From Sphagnum compactum (Eukaryota; Bryophyta; Sphagnopsida; Sphagnales), in assembly GCA_965153455.1 (NCBI GenBank), contig OZ234500.1, positions 4,712,001 to 4,776,000 on the forward strand: 64,000 nucleotides of DNA. The letters run 5' to 3'. The position numbers and the translations under genes are program-made. The notes below the pieces were generated by a model. That model saw only the letters and a list, made by a program, of their open reading frames with translations, had not been told where the DNA came from and searched no databases. Each line of letters starts with the position of its first letter. The first letter of the stretch is position 1. Of the stretch, positions 36,363 through 49,310 are shown one piece after another.

Positions 36363-37656
36363 AAAAGCACATACACACTTCTTGCTGATTATTACGTTGC
36401 CATGAATATCATCGCCATCGCCATCGCCATCGATACAACAAATTGCAGATGTTGTTTTCTGGAAAATGTTATCCGCGTGATTGCAGAGAGAGAGAGAGAG
36501 TTGCAGTTGTAGTGGACGCATGAGTTGCAGGAAGAAGAGCATGTGTTCAATCATCCTTTGTGGGACCCCCGGCGACCTTCCCCTACGCCCATTACTCCTC
36601 CTCCTCCGCCGCTTTTGCGGGGTTATGTACTAGACCGCTCTCTCTTAGTCATAGGTGGGTATTCTCTTTCTTTGTGCATGAGAGTCTTTCCTTCACATTA
36701 TTTTTGCCCTGAATTTCTCCTCTCTCTTGGGGCATCTTTCCTACCTCGGTCTTCTTGTGGGGTCATCAGTCTTTCACATATTTTCTGACTCTGTGAGAAA
36801 AAATTCCATCATCTGTCGGAAACAAAAAAGCAAGCTTGTTTGTATTTAGCACGGAAACCAGTAAGCAGGAGGAGGAGCAGAAAACGTGAAGGTGGTTGAG
36901 GAGGGAGGGAGGGAGGGAGGGTTGATTGTAAGAGACGCGTCTTCGATCCTCTTTCACAGATTTTCTGTGGAAAAACAAAAGAAAAAGGCTCTCTATGAAG
37001 CTCGGAGACAAGCAAAGCAGGAGCAGAAAGCGCGAAGACGGTTGAGACACAGAGACACCGACAGAGAATCCGGAAGCGAGAGAGAGATTTCTTACAAGAA
37101 GGGAGATGCTTGGCAGCAAAGAAAGAAGAAGAAAGAGGAGGAGGCAGCAAACACTTCCTTCCTTTTCCCGCATCTGTAAATCCCATTCCTAACCTTCTCC
37201 TCCTTCTGTGTTTCTTCTTTGCAACACATTCTTTTGTTATGGATTCCTTTGTTGCTTTGTAGATTTGTTTTGTTCTACACTTTCAAAGGAATGACCTTGG
37301 CCTCAGGTCCCTAGCAGTAGGCATTCTGGTAGCAACAGCAATGAGATGATGAGATGATGATAATGATGATGATGATCACAACTTCTTCCAAGTTATTAGC
37401 TTGATCATGAGAGAACAAGAGAGAGAGCATGTTAGGGTTTCCCTGGGATGATCAGAATTTGCTTCTTCTTCTTCTTCTTCTTCTTCTTCTTCCTCAAACC
37501 CAAGTCCTTGAATTTGTTCTCAAACATGCTCAAAATTTTCATTCTGAGTGAAGGAGCTCGTCGAAGAATTCACAGGAAGAACTTCCCTGTACATTTTGTG
37601 TGCACTGAAAATAATGTACAATAGACCGGGCTCAACAGGGAAACTTTTTCCTTTTT

Positions 37657-37866
37657 GTGTCTTTTTGGTGTTGCTGGTACAGGACCGGCCGGTCTGCTGA
37701 GAGCTCCAACATTTTTGATGGACAGTGTTCTATGTCAACTGCTGCAAACAAGATGATACAGGAATCTCAAGTACTGCATTCTCGATTTCTACAAAAGGAG
37801 GTTGATAGGTTTGTGTCATTTCTAGTTCATGTAAGGACAGACAGCAGATTGAGAAATGAATTCTGA
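37657..37866 (+). promoter_or_regulatory. Upstream ORF overlapping the kinase start codon
   Basis: An ATG at 37657 opens a 69-codon frame ending TGA at 37864-37866, overlapping the kinase ATG at 37856 by 11 bases in another frame. If both lie in the same mature leader, ribosomes translating it would pass the kinase start, which normally lowers main-ORF translation. Its peptide shows no recognised conserved motif. A 5' UTR intron could remove it. Confidence 0.45.
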
Positions 37867-40800
37867 GGTAGCAGATGTGGTGCTTGGGGCGGAGTATGAG
37901 GACTTGGAGGATGTGTTGGTACGTATGCCAGTTTCAGAGGTGTACAAGGATCCTAGTGATGCTTTGGTACGACTCCCGACCCCAGACATGATTCCTTTGT
38001 CGGATAGCGAGCAGAATCATGTGGAAGTCTCTGCACTGAAATCGGAGAATAGCATCCTTGTGGCTGAGTTACACCAATTGAGGCTGGAGAATGAATGCTT
38101 GACAAAGGAGCTCTCAAATTGCACAGCAGTCTATCAAGAGCTCCAGACTGCCTTTGGTGCCAGTGAGGCAGCAAATCAGCAGATGAAGGAAACCAATGCA
38201 GCTTTGGAGCGGCAGGTGCAAGAACTCAAAGGACTGCTGCAGTCATATTGGAGTACTGGTGTTGGGCTGTTGATTTCGCAAGTGCGGGAGGAGGGTGCCA
38301 AGTTTATGCATGAAGGGCAGAATGGGTATGATGAGGGGCAACCTCCAATGGATCTTGAGGCTGCCAAAGGCCTGTTAGTTGCTTTGCAGGAGTTCCCAAT
38401 CTACATGACCTACTGCAACAAAGAGTTGCGTTATGTGTGGATTAGTCGCACGATCAAAGGCACTCGTCCAGTGGTAAGCATCCAAATTCCCCTCTTTTTT
38501 GCACTCTTGTGTTTGCAAAGTATAGGTCAGGACAGAGGCTACATCCCTCCAGGAGTCAGCAGGTAGGCCATTGTTACCAGCACATAACACCTGGCTGCAT
38601 GCCGACTTTTGAGTCTGTTTACTAGCTCTGATATAGCCTGTATGCTTTCAATGTTGCTATGAGCCACCATGTAGCACTGGGATTTGCACCCTTCAAATCT
38701 TGGATGATAACTAAATGAGCAAAACATCAGAGTGCTTTACCTTTCTGGAAAGTCTTGAGACTTTTTCACCCCTTGAAGAAAACAGGGATTGGTAACTTAG
38801 GAAATGATTTTTTATTTTTGTAGGACCTTATTGGGAAGAGGGATGATGAGGCTTTACCTATGGAGAATGAAGGTGTGAAGGAATTCTTTGACATGAAAGT
38901 ACAAGCTCTGGAAAAGCTACAGACACAGGTAAGGTCTGCAGGCCATATATTACCTCTGACCTAACTACAGGGTGCTTCTATGCATGACAATGCATAGTGC
39001 TGTAAATTTTATGTATTGAATCCTGGTTAAATACACTTCTGAAAACACCTTACAGCTCTGAGGCAAAGTGCCCTGACCTTCCTTTCTATTGGACTCTATC
39101 CTGCCATACTGCAACTTTTGATATGTTCGAGTATGTAGTACTACTCTACACTATCTCCTCTGTATCACCATTACTGTGCCTGTGACAGTCTTCTTGAGCT
39201 ACATCAGGTGGTTTTTTGCCCTTCTCCCTGAGGAAATCTTTTCCAACCTTCATGGTTATGTGTTGTGTTCTAAGAGGGTTGATGTGCTCACCTGAGTGCA
39301 GATTGGAGAGTTGACAATTGATTATCCTCTTATTGGCCGCATGTCTTGGATGGTGACTTGCAAACCTCATCTAAGTGACAGTGGAGAGGTACTTGGGGTC
39401 TCAACAGCAAGTATTGATATAACTGAAAAGGTTTCATCTCTGCAACCTGAAAAACTCTCACAATAAATGTAAACTCATTGGCTCCTGGCCCTACAGCTGC
39501 ACATGGTAGGGTTTTATTTTTTAATCTCAGGAATGTTATTACACAGTAAGGCTTCATCCACAAAATTTATTTCAAGACTGAACGCACCAGTGAAGCTGCA
39601 ATTTTTGGTAAGAGCTAAGAGGGGTGAAGAGGATGTTACAATGTTTTCTGCATGCACAATTGGATTGTTATACTAATGTGATACAGCATTTTGTCCACAG
39701 GTTGAAGTGAGAAAACGGTTATCAAAAATGCATGCACAGATGGTAGAGGGGAAGGCAACAGAAGGAGAGCTACGGCGGACTGTTCAACTCACAGGTGTGG
39801 CCAGTGATGTGACCCTTCTTCTATTCACCAGTTTTGTGCTGGTATCAAGTGCTGTCAGCAGCACTGGTTTTTGTACATCATACTATTGGCTTCCTAAGAC
39901 CTGTCAGCTTCAAAATGTTGCTGGTTGTACCGTGACCTTGTGTGCATGTTGGTTCTGGGTGTTGTATGTGTTCGAATATCAATGACCAACTTCTGGAAAT
40001 GCAAGAAAGGTCCTTTGGTGTCTTTGAAGGATATGAAAATGCACTTAATTTGGAGACCTGTCTCAGTTCCGTATTATTCATCTGGTAGGCAGTGATATTG
40101 TCTATTGGCTGGGTGATGACTTGAACACCCGCAGTATGGTACAAATTGGGTAGCAATCTGCTGGGTCAATAACTCAAATGACCAGGTTGATCCCCAGTTT
40201 ATTGCCCACCCCAACATTAAAAAATTAGCTAACTAACATCCCTTAAAGATGGAAGAACTTAGCCAAAATGGTTCTTGCAGAACTCTTAAATTCAGGTGAA
40301 CTAAACCCATAACCTGGTGGTACCATAATCGAAAGATTGGTTGCTGGTTTGATTTGGATTAGTTTTTGCAAATGATTTTCCGGTGGCGGGCTTGCTGGAT
40401 TGAAGAGGAGGCAATTCGAGCCAAGAATATGTTCCTGGCGATAATGTCGCATGAGATTCGGACACCCTTGAATGGTCTACTAGGGATGTCAGAGGCATTA
40501 GCTGCATCAGATTTAACTCCAGACCAGCGGGAGCTTGTCAATGCAATGCTGTCATCTGGTGTCATCATTGCTGACATCTTGGGCGATATTCTTGACCTTG
40601 CAAGTGTAGAATCTGGTATTCAGCTTTTCACTCCATTTGTCACACCCCTTGTCATCCTTGCTCTGGAAATGGCCTCTAGTATTTTGTAAAGATATATTGG
40701 AATTTATTGGTTTCTGAAAATGCCAGGGGTTTGGGGTACAGCAATGAGAATATGGAAATTGCTGCCTGCTCTGGTAACTTGAATTCATGTCTGTTGGAAC

Positions 40801-43417
40801 CTTTTGAACTTCCAGCCTTGCTCTGGAAAGTTTGAAGTTTCTGTTGAACAGCGACTGCTCTAACTACTCACAAAACTATAATTAATTTTGGTAAAATCTA
40901 CTCATTAATGGCAATCAATGAAGTATCTGTGTTGTGATTAAAGGTGCGATGGAGCTTGAGGAGACACCATTTAGCCCAGCTGAGGTAGTGCAAGACATTC
41001 TAAAAATGGCCTTAGCAGCCACCCGAGAGAAGGGCATCACTGTTCAAGCAGAAGTTGACAACAATGTTCCAAAGAAGGTGAGTACGAGTTCTGTTCATTT
41101 TTATCCCATGATCATCACCTGAGGTGTGGGATGATTTATCAGTCAGAATTCAAATTGCATCCAGGCAATAGCCTTGTGTTCCCATTGGTTATGAGAATCA
41201 AATCCCATTGTGCATATCATGTGTTTGACAAGTGGTAATCAATCCAGCTACCAGTGGTTTCATGTGAAGCCATGGGGCTTCTATGTATATGTGGGAAGAT
41301 CAACTAATAAAACAGGAAATGGTGGGTTTGAAATATTTTGACCAATCAGGTTGTCAGTGACAAGCTTCGGATTCGGCAGATTATGAAATACCTTGTCCTC
41401 AATGCCATCAAATTCACTCATAAGGGTGGTGTCTGGATCCACTTGGGTGTTGAAGGCCTTGATGCATCTAGTGGACAAACCTCTTCCAAAGAAGCAGAGA
41501 CCAACAACTTGGGGGATGAAAGTCAGAGTATTTTGAGTGGGATGTTGGATGCAGTGGATGGACAAGAAAGTTTTGAACCAGAACAAAGAAATGATGTCTC
41601 AAACCCAGGTATGGGTAAGGGAAAGGATTCTCCAAGGGGTGCAGACTCTGAAAAGAGTTCCAATTTGAGTGTGCAAACCCTACTTTGGTGTGAGATCAAA
41701 GACACTGGTGTTGGCATTCCCCAGGAGGTATGGAACTCTGGCCCCACACTGCTGCCCCCCTTACTGACTGAGTAAATGTTGGTACTTCTAGTAGGATTTA
41801 AGCCCATCAAAAAATGTGAAATTTTGCATGCTGCAAATGTATCTGCTCCAATAGCTCAACTTGAATTGCTGAATCTGACTTTGGCAAAAGCGATATTATT
41901 CACAAGTGGTAATAGTGTCAAATTTTCCAAACTGATGAATTGTGTTTTAAGTGTCAGAACCATTCATGGGGTTTGGGTGCAGTCATTTGCCACGCTCTTT
42001 GACACATTCACTCAAGTGGATCAGAGTAGCACCAGGAATTTTGGGGGCACTGGATTGGGCTTGGCCATCTGCAAGCAGGTACTGCATTCCTCCATTTGAC
42101 ACTTTTGTGAGTTAATGAAGGTCCATGTTAGACACCACGGGTGATTCCAAAAGAGGAACTCTATGTGCTTCTGGGTAAAGGGCCACAAGGAAGAAGATCT
42201 GCTCAAACTGTTGAGAGGTTACAACCCATTAAGAACTGAGCTCAAACTGAGAACACCGCCCTATCGGCAGTCAATTATAGTCTAGGAGGTGGGTAGTCAA
42301 GTAGGTTATGGAAGCATTTCCTTATTTTCCAAGATGATGATCCTGCTCTAATTCACTTCTTTGGAACTGAGTTGAACACAGTATTGTCCATCAATTGATC
42401 ATTTCCTCAGAATGCATATCTTCACATAAATGGTAGGACCTTTCTCAGGTGCATGTCCAGTGGGATGTAGTTTGTCCACCTTTGAGCTTTTGAGAAATTA
42501 TTGCTTTGATTGAACCTGTGTTTGTCTCCCTGCATTAACAGTTGGTGGAGCTAATGGGCGGCCAATTGACAGTGACCAGCATGGTTGGAAAGGGGTCAAC
42601 ATTCAGGTTCACTGTTCTTTGCAAAGTGATCCAGGAAGGACATAGCTCTTTCAAAGAGAGCTCTGTGGTGCTGAAAATGGATCCTGAGGATGCAATGCCA
42701 CCCAATAACTCACCATTGACAGCATCAAGCCCACAAACCACCTCTGATGAGCAGATTTGCAAACCATTGGTCCGGAACCCAAGTTTGAAACCACCACGGA
42801 TCCTTCTTGCAGAAGACAACAAGGTGAATGTCATGGTTGCAATATCAATGCTCAAGAGGCTCGGCTTGACAACTCAAGTTGTTGCCAATGGTATCGAAGC
42901 CCTGAAAGCTATCCAACGGGAGAAGTATGACCTAGTGTTATTGGACATTTGTATGCCACTGATGGATGGCCTGCAAGTAGCACTTGCAATACGGTATTAT
43001 GAAGAAACAGGGGAATGGCCCAAGTGTGATCTGCGCAACTTTTTTGAAAACGCTTCGCCATCAATGCTGGATAAGAAAGCTGAGACTCCACAGGGGGGCA
43101 TGATGGCTGTGCAAGCATCAAGAGAGAAGAAGTTGGCCACTGCCCTGGAAGGATTGACTCGTAAAACATTGGACGGGACCCGGCGGTTACCCATTGTGGC
43201 TGTGACAGCCAATGCTCTGCGCTCAGATGTTGAACAATACTATGCTCATGGCATGGATGCCTTTATTGCAAAGCCCGTCATCTTCCAAAATCTCCGAGAA
43301 ACACTTGCCAAGTATTTGCCAATCCCCCCATCACGGCCAGCAGCTTCTTCTTATACTTCTCACAAGGCACCACCTGTGGTGGACTCAACTGAAAGCAAGG
43401 AGACAGATGCAGACTGA
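37856..43417 (+). CDS. PAS-containing hybrid histidine kinase (PHK-like), nine exons
   Basis: Multistep phosphorelay sensor. Exons are 37856-38473, 38824-38928, 39302-39430, 39701-39794, 40406-40615, 40944-41077, 41350-41727, 41983-42078 and 42542-43417, giving 879 aa. Residues about 55-130 form a leucine-rich coiled coil. A PAS-like domain spans about 165-285 ([20 protein letters not shown] ... MVTCKPHL ... TASIDITEK). The kinase follows: H box [15 protein letters not shown] with H331, N box [10 protein letters not shown] with N448, G1 DTGVGIP from D548, G2 [12 protein letters not shown] from G577. The receiver has ILLAEDN (E679, D680), phospho-acceptor D723 in [11 protein letters not shown], then VAVTANAL and FIAKPV. 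No membrane segment is evident, so it is probably soluble. The layout resembles Physcomitrium PHK1/PHK2. The exon 4/5 junction (AAG acceptor) is the least certain. An overlapping uORF precedes it. Confidence 0.88.
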
Positions 43418-44245
43418 AACAGGAGAAACCACTTCAAATTTCTGCTATATACAAATTCATCAGCTGCTTCATTCCTGAGAGAAGGAATCCGTTACAGATT
43501 CTGTACCAGGTATGTGACCCTGGTGCACAAACAGAATTCGGTGCTTTCTCTATTCCAAATCCTGACTCCGGTTTGGTTGACCTCAAGTTTGCTATAGATG
43601 GTAAAATGACTGCTTCTTCATTTGCCATGCTTGGCTTGTTCCTAGGGTGTTTTTCATGCATGAACCCCATCTTTTACTTTGAACATTAAAAAAAGCAGAT
43701 AAATATCCCCAGGATTTTGTTTGGGAGAGAATGGTAGGTGGGGAATGCACACAAGGCAGAATGGATTGATCAGGGTGGTGGGTTTTAAACAGACTGACAA
43801 GAACCTGGCTCCACCAAAGCAGAAAAGCCCACTGAGAATACACAGACTATATTGCTGCCGCTTGGGCTTTCGATGATGTCACTAAAATTCTTTCTATCAT
43901 ATTCCACTTTTGCAGTGGATAATTGTATTCATGTGTTTGCATGGCTTGTCTTTTTGTAATAAGGTTCATAACTTCATCATTTTATCCAGTCTTTTGCCTT
44001 CGACCCAGTTGGGGTGGCTAAATAGTTGTGCTTGTTGTTTTTGTGTTGTCATGAGACTGAGTCTTCCTGTTGCTTCCAGAAATGTGACAGAAACTCCGGA
44101 TGCAGATTTTGTATAATTCTTTGCCCAAGTTTTGGGCAGATTATTACGAACTTGTCTATACTCACTGTCAGGAGCTGATGAAGGTAGTGAAAACACATGG
44201 CAGCTTGTCATTGTTCTTCGTGTGCTAAGAAGTGGTCAATCCCCT
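43418..44245. other. 3' flank of the histidine kinase gene
   Basis: Probable 3' UTR and intergenic DNA. No further conserved frame is seen in any direction. Confidence 0.5.
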
Positions 44246-44317
44246 GCCCATTATGTTGGGTAAGGCACCAGGGGAGCCTGTTAGGGTGAGCTAGGCAATG
44301 CAACCAACATAATGGGC
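44246..44317. repeat. Perfect 14-bp inverted repeat, 44-nt loop
   Basis: GCCCATTATGTTGG at 44246-44259 is the exact reverse complement of CCAACATAATGGGC at 44304-44317. The enclosed bases have no coding sense. It could fold as a stem-loop in RNA or be the ends of a tiny transposable element. Confidence 0.8.
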
Positions 44318-44557
44318 GAGGGTGAGACCATTCCATTACATAAAGGTCTGGGGTGGTAGATTCAACAATTTATGAACAAATTCATGTTTAACAGACATCG
44401 GTCACTATGACAAGTGTATGATCATCACCAGAAGATCATGTCATGTAATATTGTTAAGAAAATAATCTGCCATCCCAGATGAAGGTGAAGGCCTGACAGT
44501 TTGAGAGTGAGTATCATAAGGTTATGACCAGTTTTGTGCAGGTATTTGATTCTGTCA

Positions 44558-44880
44558 ATAACCCCCCCGGTTTCAGTTTTTTGAAATTTTAAAATCAAAG
44601 AACTGCTGGTTGTGGTGTTTTGAGAGAAAATATCAGAATTGAAGAGCCACTGGTTCTGGTTGTTTCAAACACTGAAAGAACCTGTGATTTTTATGAAAGA
44701 ACTGACAAAGAACCATAGGCTTCTGGGTGGTTCTTTCTTCTTCTTCTTCTTCTTCTTCTTCTTCTTTGAGAATGATGGTAATATATGAGGACTGATTCTT
44801 TGTGTTTTTTCGAACAGTGGTTCTGATATCAAGAACTTCCCTGATAACCAGTGGAGGCTTAGTGCCAGTTTTGCTACCTG
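44558..44880 (-). repeat. Dispersed GGTTCTTT-rich repeat, copy 2
   Basis: The reverse complement shares ordered segments with 22690-22990: CCTCATATATTACCATCATTCTC, here abbreviated to CTCATATATTACCATCATTC, then GTTCTTTCATAAA and TTTGATTTTAAAATTTCAAA. A (TTC)n run at 44737-44766 is an internal expansion. Confidence 0.5.
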
Positions 44881-47800
44881 CACAACACTGGTTATGACTG
44901 CACTTAGTATTGTGTTACCTTCAAAGTGTTTAAAGGTGGAGATTTTTCTTCTATCTTGTAGATAGGTATACATTTGGTTGTTGGATGTTCCTTCTGGATA
45001 CTCATTGAGTTTGACTGATGAGGGCTGGAATATGGAACTGGGAGTTTGCACTAAATAAGCTGAGCAGTCCTCATCATGGTCATTCCATCACGCGTGGTGA
45101 TACAATGAGCAAGTCGGAGCCTTGTTTTGCAGGTATGACTAGTTTACTCTGAAAACACAGTACAAGCTTTGTTGTGGGAGTTAAGTACAAAGCTAATTAT
45201 TTGGAAGTCAAAAATCCTACATTATGTTTTTTGTAGCTCTCTTTATTTTTCTGATCCTTTAAGCTTGCCTTCTTCTTTTCATCAATTTATGAATAGGTTT
45301 ACAAAATGACATTACCAAATTCAATTAGGCAAATCAAAACAGCTTCGGTGCCTTTGATCACCAATTAGGTTTTTGGCAGATCCGTATGGCATCCAATGGT
45401 GTGAAACTTTTGGCTGTAGTAATAGAGAAAATTTTGATTCTTTAGAATGTGTTGCCTATTGGGATGAAAATTTTCCATGAATACATTTTGGGGCCGCCGC
45501 AACCAATACAGAAAAGTTGTTGCCCTACGTGTCTTGTTGCTGGTTAATATTTAGATCTTTCTTGGGGATGCTAGTCAATGATGCAACATCAAAAAATTGA
45601 AAGCAAAAAAAAATTTGCAAATGAAAATTTCACCAAATGAATGAGATTATCATGTTTTGATTGAAGGAATTTGATTCATGTCAAGAGAATTTTGCATCAA
45701 CAAAATTTCATTTTAAAGATTAATAGTGTGGCATTGGAATGGCCAACAATTACCATGGTAGGTACATGGGCCAATTCAATAGTCCATTGTCGAATATTTA
45801 ATTAATTTTCAAAAACTCAATTAAACACCTTTTTAAGATTATTTTTGTATTTTACAAAAGTTGAGATATTAATAAGCATATCAACATAGGTTGAAAGTTA
45901 ATTAGCTAAAATCCAACACCCATTACACTTTCATGAAATTAACAAGTATTGAATAGTTGAGCTTTAGAGCCGTGAAAGAGTCATTATATTCTTTTTCATT
46001 GGGTGAGTATTAAATAATAAAGTTTAAGGTCAATTTCCACCTGGAGAAATTATTTATTTATTTATTTATCAAAAAAATTATGAATTTTAAGTTATTATTA
46101 TTTTCATGATCTATTGAAATATTGTCATATGAGAAGTGAAATTATTCAGGATTGTAGCTTGTGAAAATTATGATAGTTTCAACACCTCAATTTCATATTT
46201 TCATGATTTTTTTGTTATTTTAAGGATTATTTAATGACGAAGCTAGCCTTAAGGTAAAGTAGTTGGAAACTAGCACTTTCATGAAGTTAAGAGGGATTGA
46301 GTATTGTATTTTTAGAGTAGTGACAAAGTCATTATTATTCTCTTTCATCAACTACCGACTTTTTCATGTGCACATACTACACAATCACTTAATTCTTTGT
46401 GAAATAAGTAGACAAGATCCATTGAATGGGGAAAAAAAGAAGACATGGAAAAAAGAAAATATTTATTTATGAAAAATCTTTCGACATAGTTTTTGGGCAT
46501 TTATGATTTTAATTAATATATGTCATGTGCATATGGAAGGAGACATTGACGTGTTATGGACCTTCAAAAAATTCACCACGGAGGTTCAAGACACTATGAT
46601 GTTCATGCATTCAAATTTTTAGAATCTTTTGGAAGATCTTGAGGATGTTGAAGGTTAATACAAAACCCCAAGAGTTGAAATTGGTTACATGCAAGCCATG
46701 TGGTCAAAAAAATGGATGGCAAAGATTGAAAAACATGGATGGCAAATTTGTGAAACATTTCACATGCTATGATATAAATGACCAAATTTGGACACATGAT
46801 GTATTGAAAAAACAATGAACCCACCCATTGTAACAACTAAAAGTGTAGATCAAAAGGATAAATCATTAGTGAATTTCAAAATGCTCTTGCACATGAAGAG
46901 GATGTATAGAATGAAGTAAGTTGCCAACCAATAATGGCACATGCATTAACAAGCAAGAAAACCACACAAGTGATTTTCACATTATTAGCATTAGAAAATG
47001 ATTTTCAAGCACATAAAATGGTCGATGTTGATAAATATTTTATATGATTACACAAATATAAAAGAAATGAAAAGTGGAATTCAATTAAGAACATGGGTAT
47101 TTGGTGTGATATTACATGTTTAACATTTTGTGGGAGGAGTATGTCTTCTAAGACTAATCAATAGATCACTAGAAATAATAAAAGTATTTGAATTATTCTT
47201 GGAATGGGGAGCATCTTTATAGCAAGGGACTCATGTTACCTAGGCTAGAAGACATGTTTACATGGTATCATCATAAAGGAGATGGATAATGAGATTGGCC
47301 ACTTTAATAAACAAAAGCACTAGTTAACATAAGTAAAGAATTACTTTTGGCATTACATGATAAACATGGTAATGTATGGCATGGGGATATATCAACAACA
47401 AATTGGCATGAGGCAATGTATTAACTATAGTAGTCCTATTTTATAATTCATTCCTTTTGAGTAAAACATGCACTATTATGTGAAAATGGGGTTGAAGCAT
47501 GAGTTAGTTTTAAATTAGTTTTTAAAACTTTTGAATACCAATGAAATAAAAATCAACTTCCCCCCTAAAAGGGAAAGGGGTGTCAACAATTATAATATTG
47601 TACAAAATAACATTTAAACTTTGGTCATGTTGGATGTTATTTCACCCTCATTGTTTAGTAATTGATATACATTGTCAACACAATTGTCATGGTTAATGAA
47701 TAATAGGCAAAACCCAATGTGAACATGTCTAAAAAGGGTACATATAGTAGAAGTGAGGGTGGCCTCACTACCAAGTGATGCTATTGTTATAGTTAAGCCA

Positions 47801-48479
47801 TTAACTAAGGTGAAATAGGGGGTAACTTATCCCAACAAGGGTTTAAGGAATAAGTTTCAAGTTTGAACAAGAATCTACTTTTTGAAATTTCGTTCAATAC
47901 AGTGATGTAAAGTTTAAGTGCAAAGAGCAATTTCTTGAAGGTGGTGATGGCACAAAGTGCAAGACAACATGAAATTAATGGGGGCATTCTTGAAAGCAAT
48001 ATAACATAGATGGAGGAGGCATTTGACATCATGGAGAGATGCATAGTTGCATTAAAAAATAATTTTTATTGTTGAAATCTTTTGTCCATTTTGGATTATT
48101 TTCAAAATTCATCTTTGACTTGAAGACGTTAAAAAGCTAGGAGGTGGTCTTTTGGAGGTAAATGAAGCTTAGAATAAAATTATACTAGATTTGGAGAAAA
48201 TGGTTGTTCAATGAGAGAATTTAAAAAGTAGGACTTGTAAGAATATTGAGGAGAAAAATGAGTTGAAAACTTTCATGTTTCCCTCATAATCACATTACTC
48301 GCATAAACCAAACAAAAAGGCAGTTAATGTAGTTGACGGCAAAATTGAACATGGGATAGTCATAGACACCCATTGAACTAATCATAACTTAGCCTTGGAA
48401 AAGGCACTAGTCACCTTCCTCTTTATAATATACAATTGATCATGGGGGCAACATCTCAATAATAATTTTTGGATTTGTT

Positions 48480-48960
48480 ACAACACACATTCTCAATTTT
48501 TGGGACACTTTTGAAATTTCAAATAGCCATAAACTTATAAATTTCAATACACACTATAAAAAATGGACATGTGACCTCATTTTTTTTATAACCCTTGAAA
48601 ATATCTTTCCAATGTTGTATCAAGCTACTTATTTAGATGTTATTTGCTTCTTCAAACACATGACACTTACAAACATTTTAGAAAACATTCATGACATTTT
48701 TGTCACAATTCTTCAAACCTTCTTACAAGTTGCAAATAACTTTGTTTTCAACATGCAAACATTTTTCAAAAACCTTTGAATGATTCAAGATCATTAGTTT
48801 TGATAAGGTTTGATATTTGAAACCTTATTTTAAAAATATGGGACTCCTCACCCCAAAACAATTTTTTGACTTGAGATCCTGATTTTTAAAAAAAAAACTC
48901 CCACACATGTCCCACATTGTGTGGGAAGGTGTTTCACCCTTGTCAAGTCACATCATGTTT
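48480..48960 (-). mobile_element. Diverged fragment of the solo-LTR family (copy D)
   Basis: CCCTTGAAAATATCTTTCCA at about 48592-48611 is identical to bases near 9306-9325 of LTR copy A, with weaker matches on both sides: a TTTGAAATTTCAAAT stretch before it and ACTCCCACACATGTCCC after it. The ends are not recognisable. Confidence 0.45.
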
Positions 48961-49079
48961 CAAGCTTAAATTCAATCAAAATTTTTATTTTCCTTTGTCA
49001 TAGTATCGAAAATGCCAATATTGGACATGGTCACATGATGAATGGAGTTCATTCACATGGATTTCCATCCACGGTTTTG

Positions 49080-49310
49080 TAATCCATTCATAGTTCATTT
49101 GTAGTTAACTTATAATGCATTTATAACTAATTTATAGTTCACTCTTAAATAACTTATAGTTAACTCCTAATTCATTCTTAAATAACTTTTAGTTCACCCA
49201 CTAGTTCTTCTAATCCATTCTTAGTTAATTTTTAGTTGATTCATAATTCAATTTTAGTTCATTTTTAATGAAGTTCTAGTTAATTCTTAATTCATTTGTA
49301 GTTAGGAAAC
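49080..49310. repeat. Degenerate short tandem repeat TAGTTCATTNTTAATT
   Basis: TAGTTAACTT, TAGTTCACTC, TAGTTAATTC and similar words recur every 15-25 bases over about 230 bp. Confidence 0.65.

Larger units (their letters stand above)
33281..37650. other. Intergenic DNA between CPP1 and the histidine kinase
   Basis: Composition is near that of genic DNA but no frame shows family similarity. The first part probably holds the CPP1 3' UTR. It contains GA microsatellites (34122-34166, 36321-36334), CA repeats (36345-36362), a GCCATC run (36413-36431) and TTC repeats (37463-37491). From about 36500 the DNA is rich in GA/CT and may be promoter or long leader of the downstream gene; the 36886-37179 frame there is arginine/lysine/glutamate low complexity and is not called. 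Confidence 0.5.

Noticed and set aside
35738-36554. Two overlapping minus-strand ORFs of 167 and 168 codons
   Set aside because: They are made largely of translated GA, CA and TTC microsatellites and GCTGCTG runs, overlap in different frames, and show no domain.
36766-37186. Serine/leucine-rich minus-strand ORFs and the lysine/glutamate-rich + strand ORF at 36886-37179
   Set aside because: All three frames read the same GA/CT-rich tract. Low complexity in every frame argues against coding.
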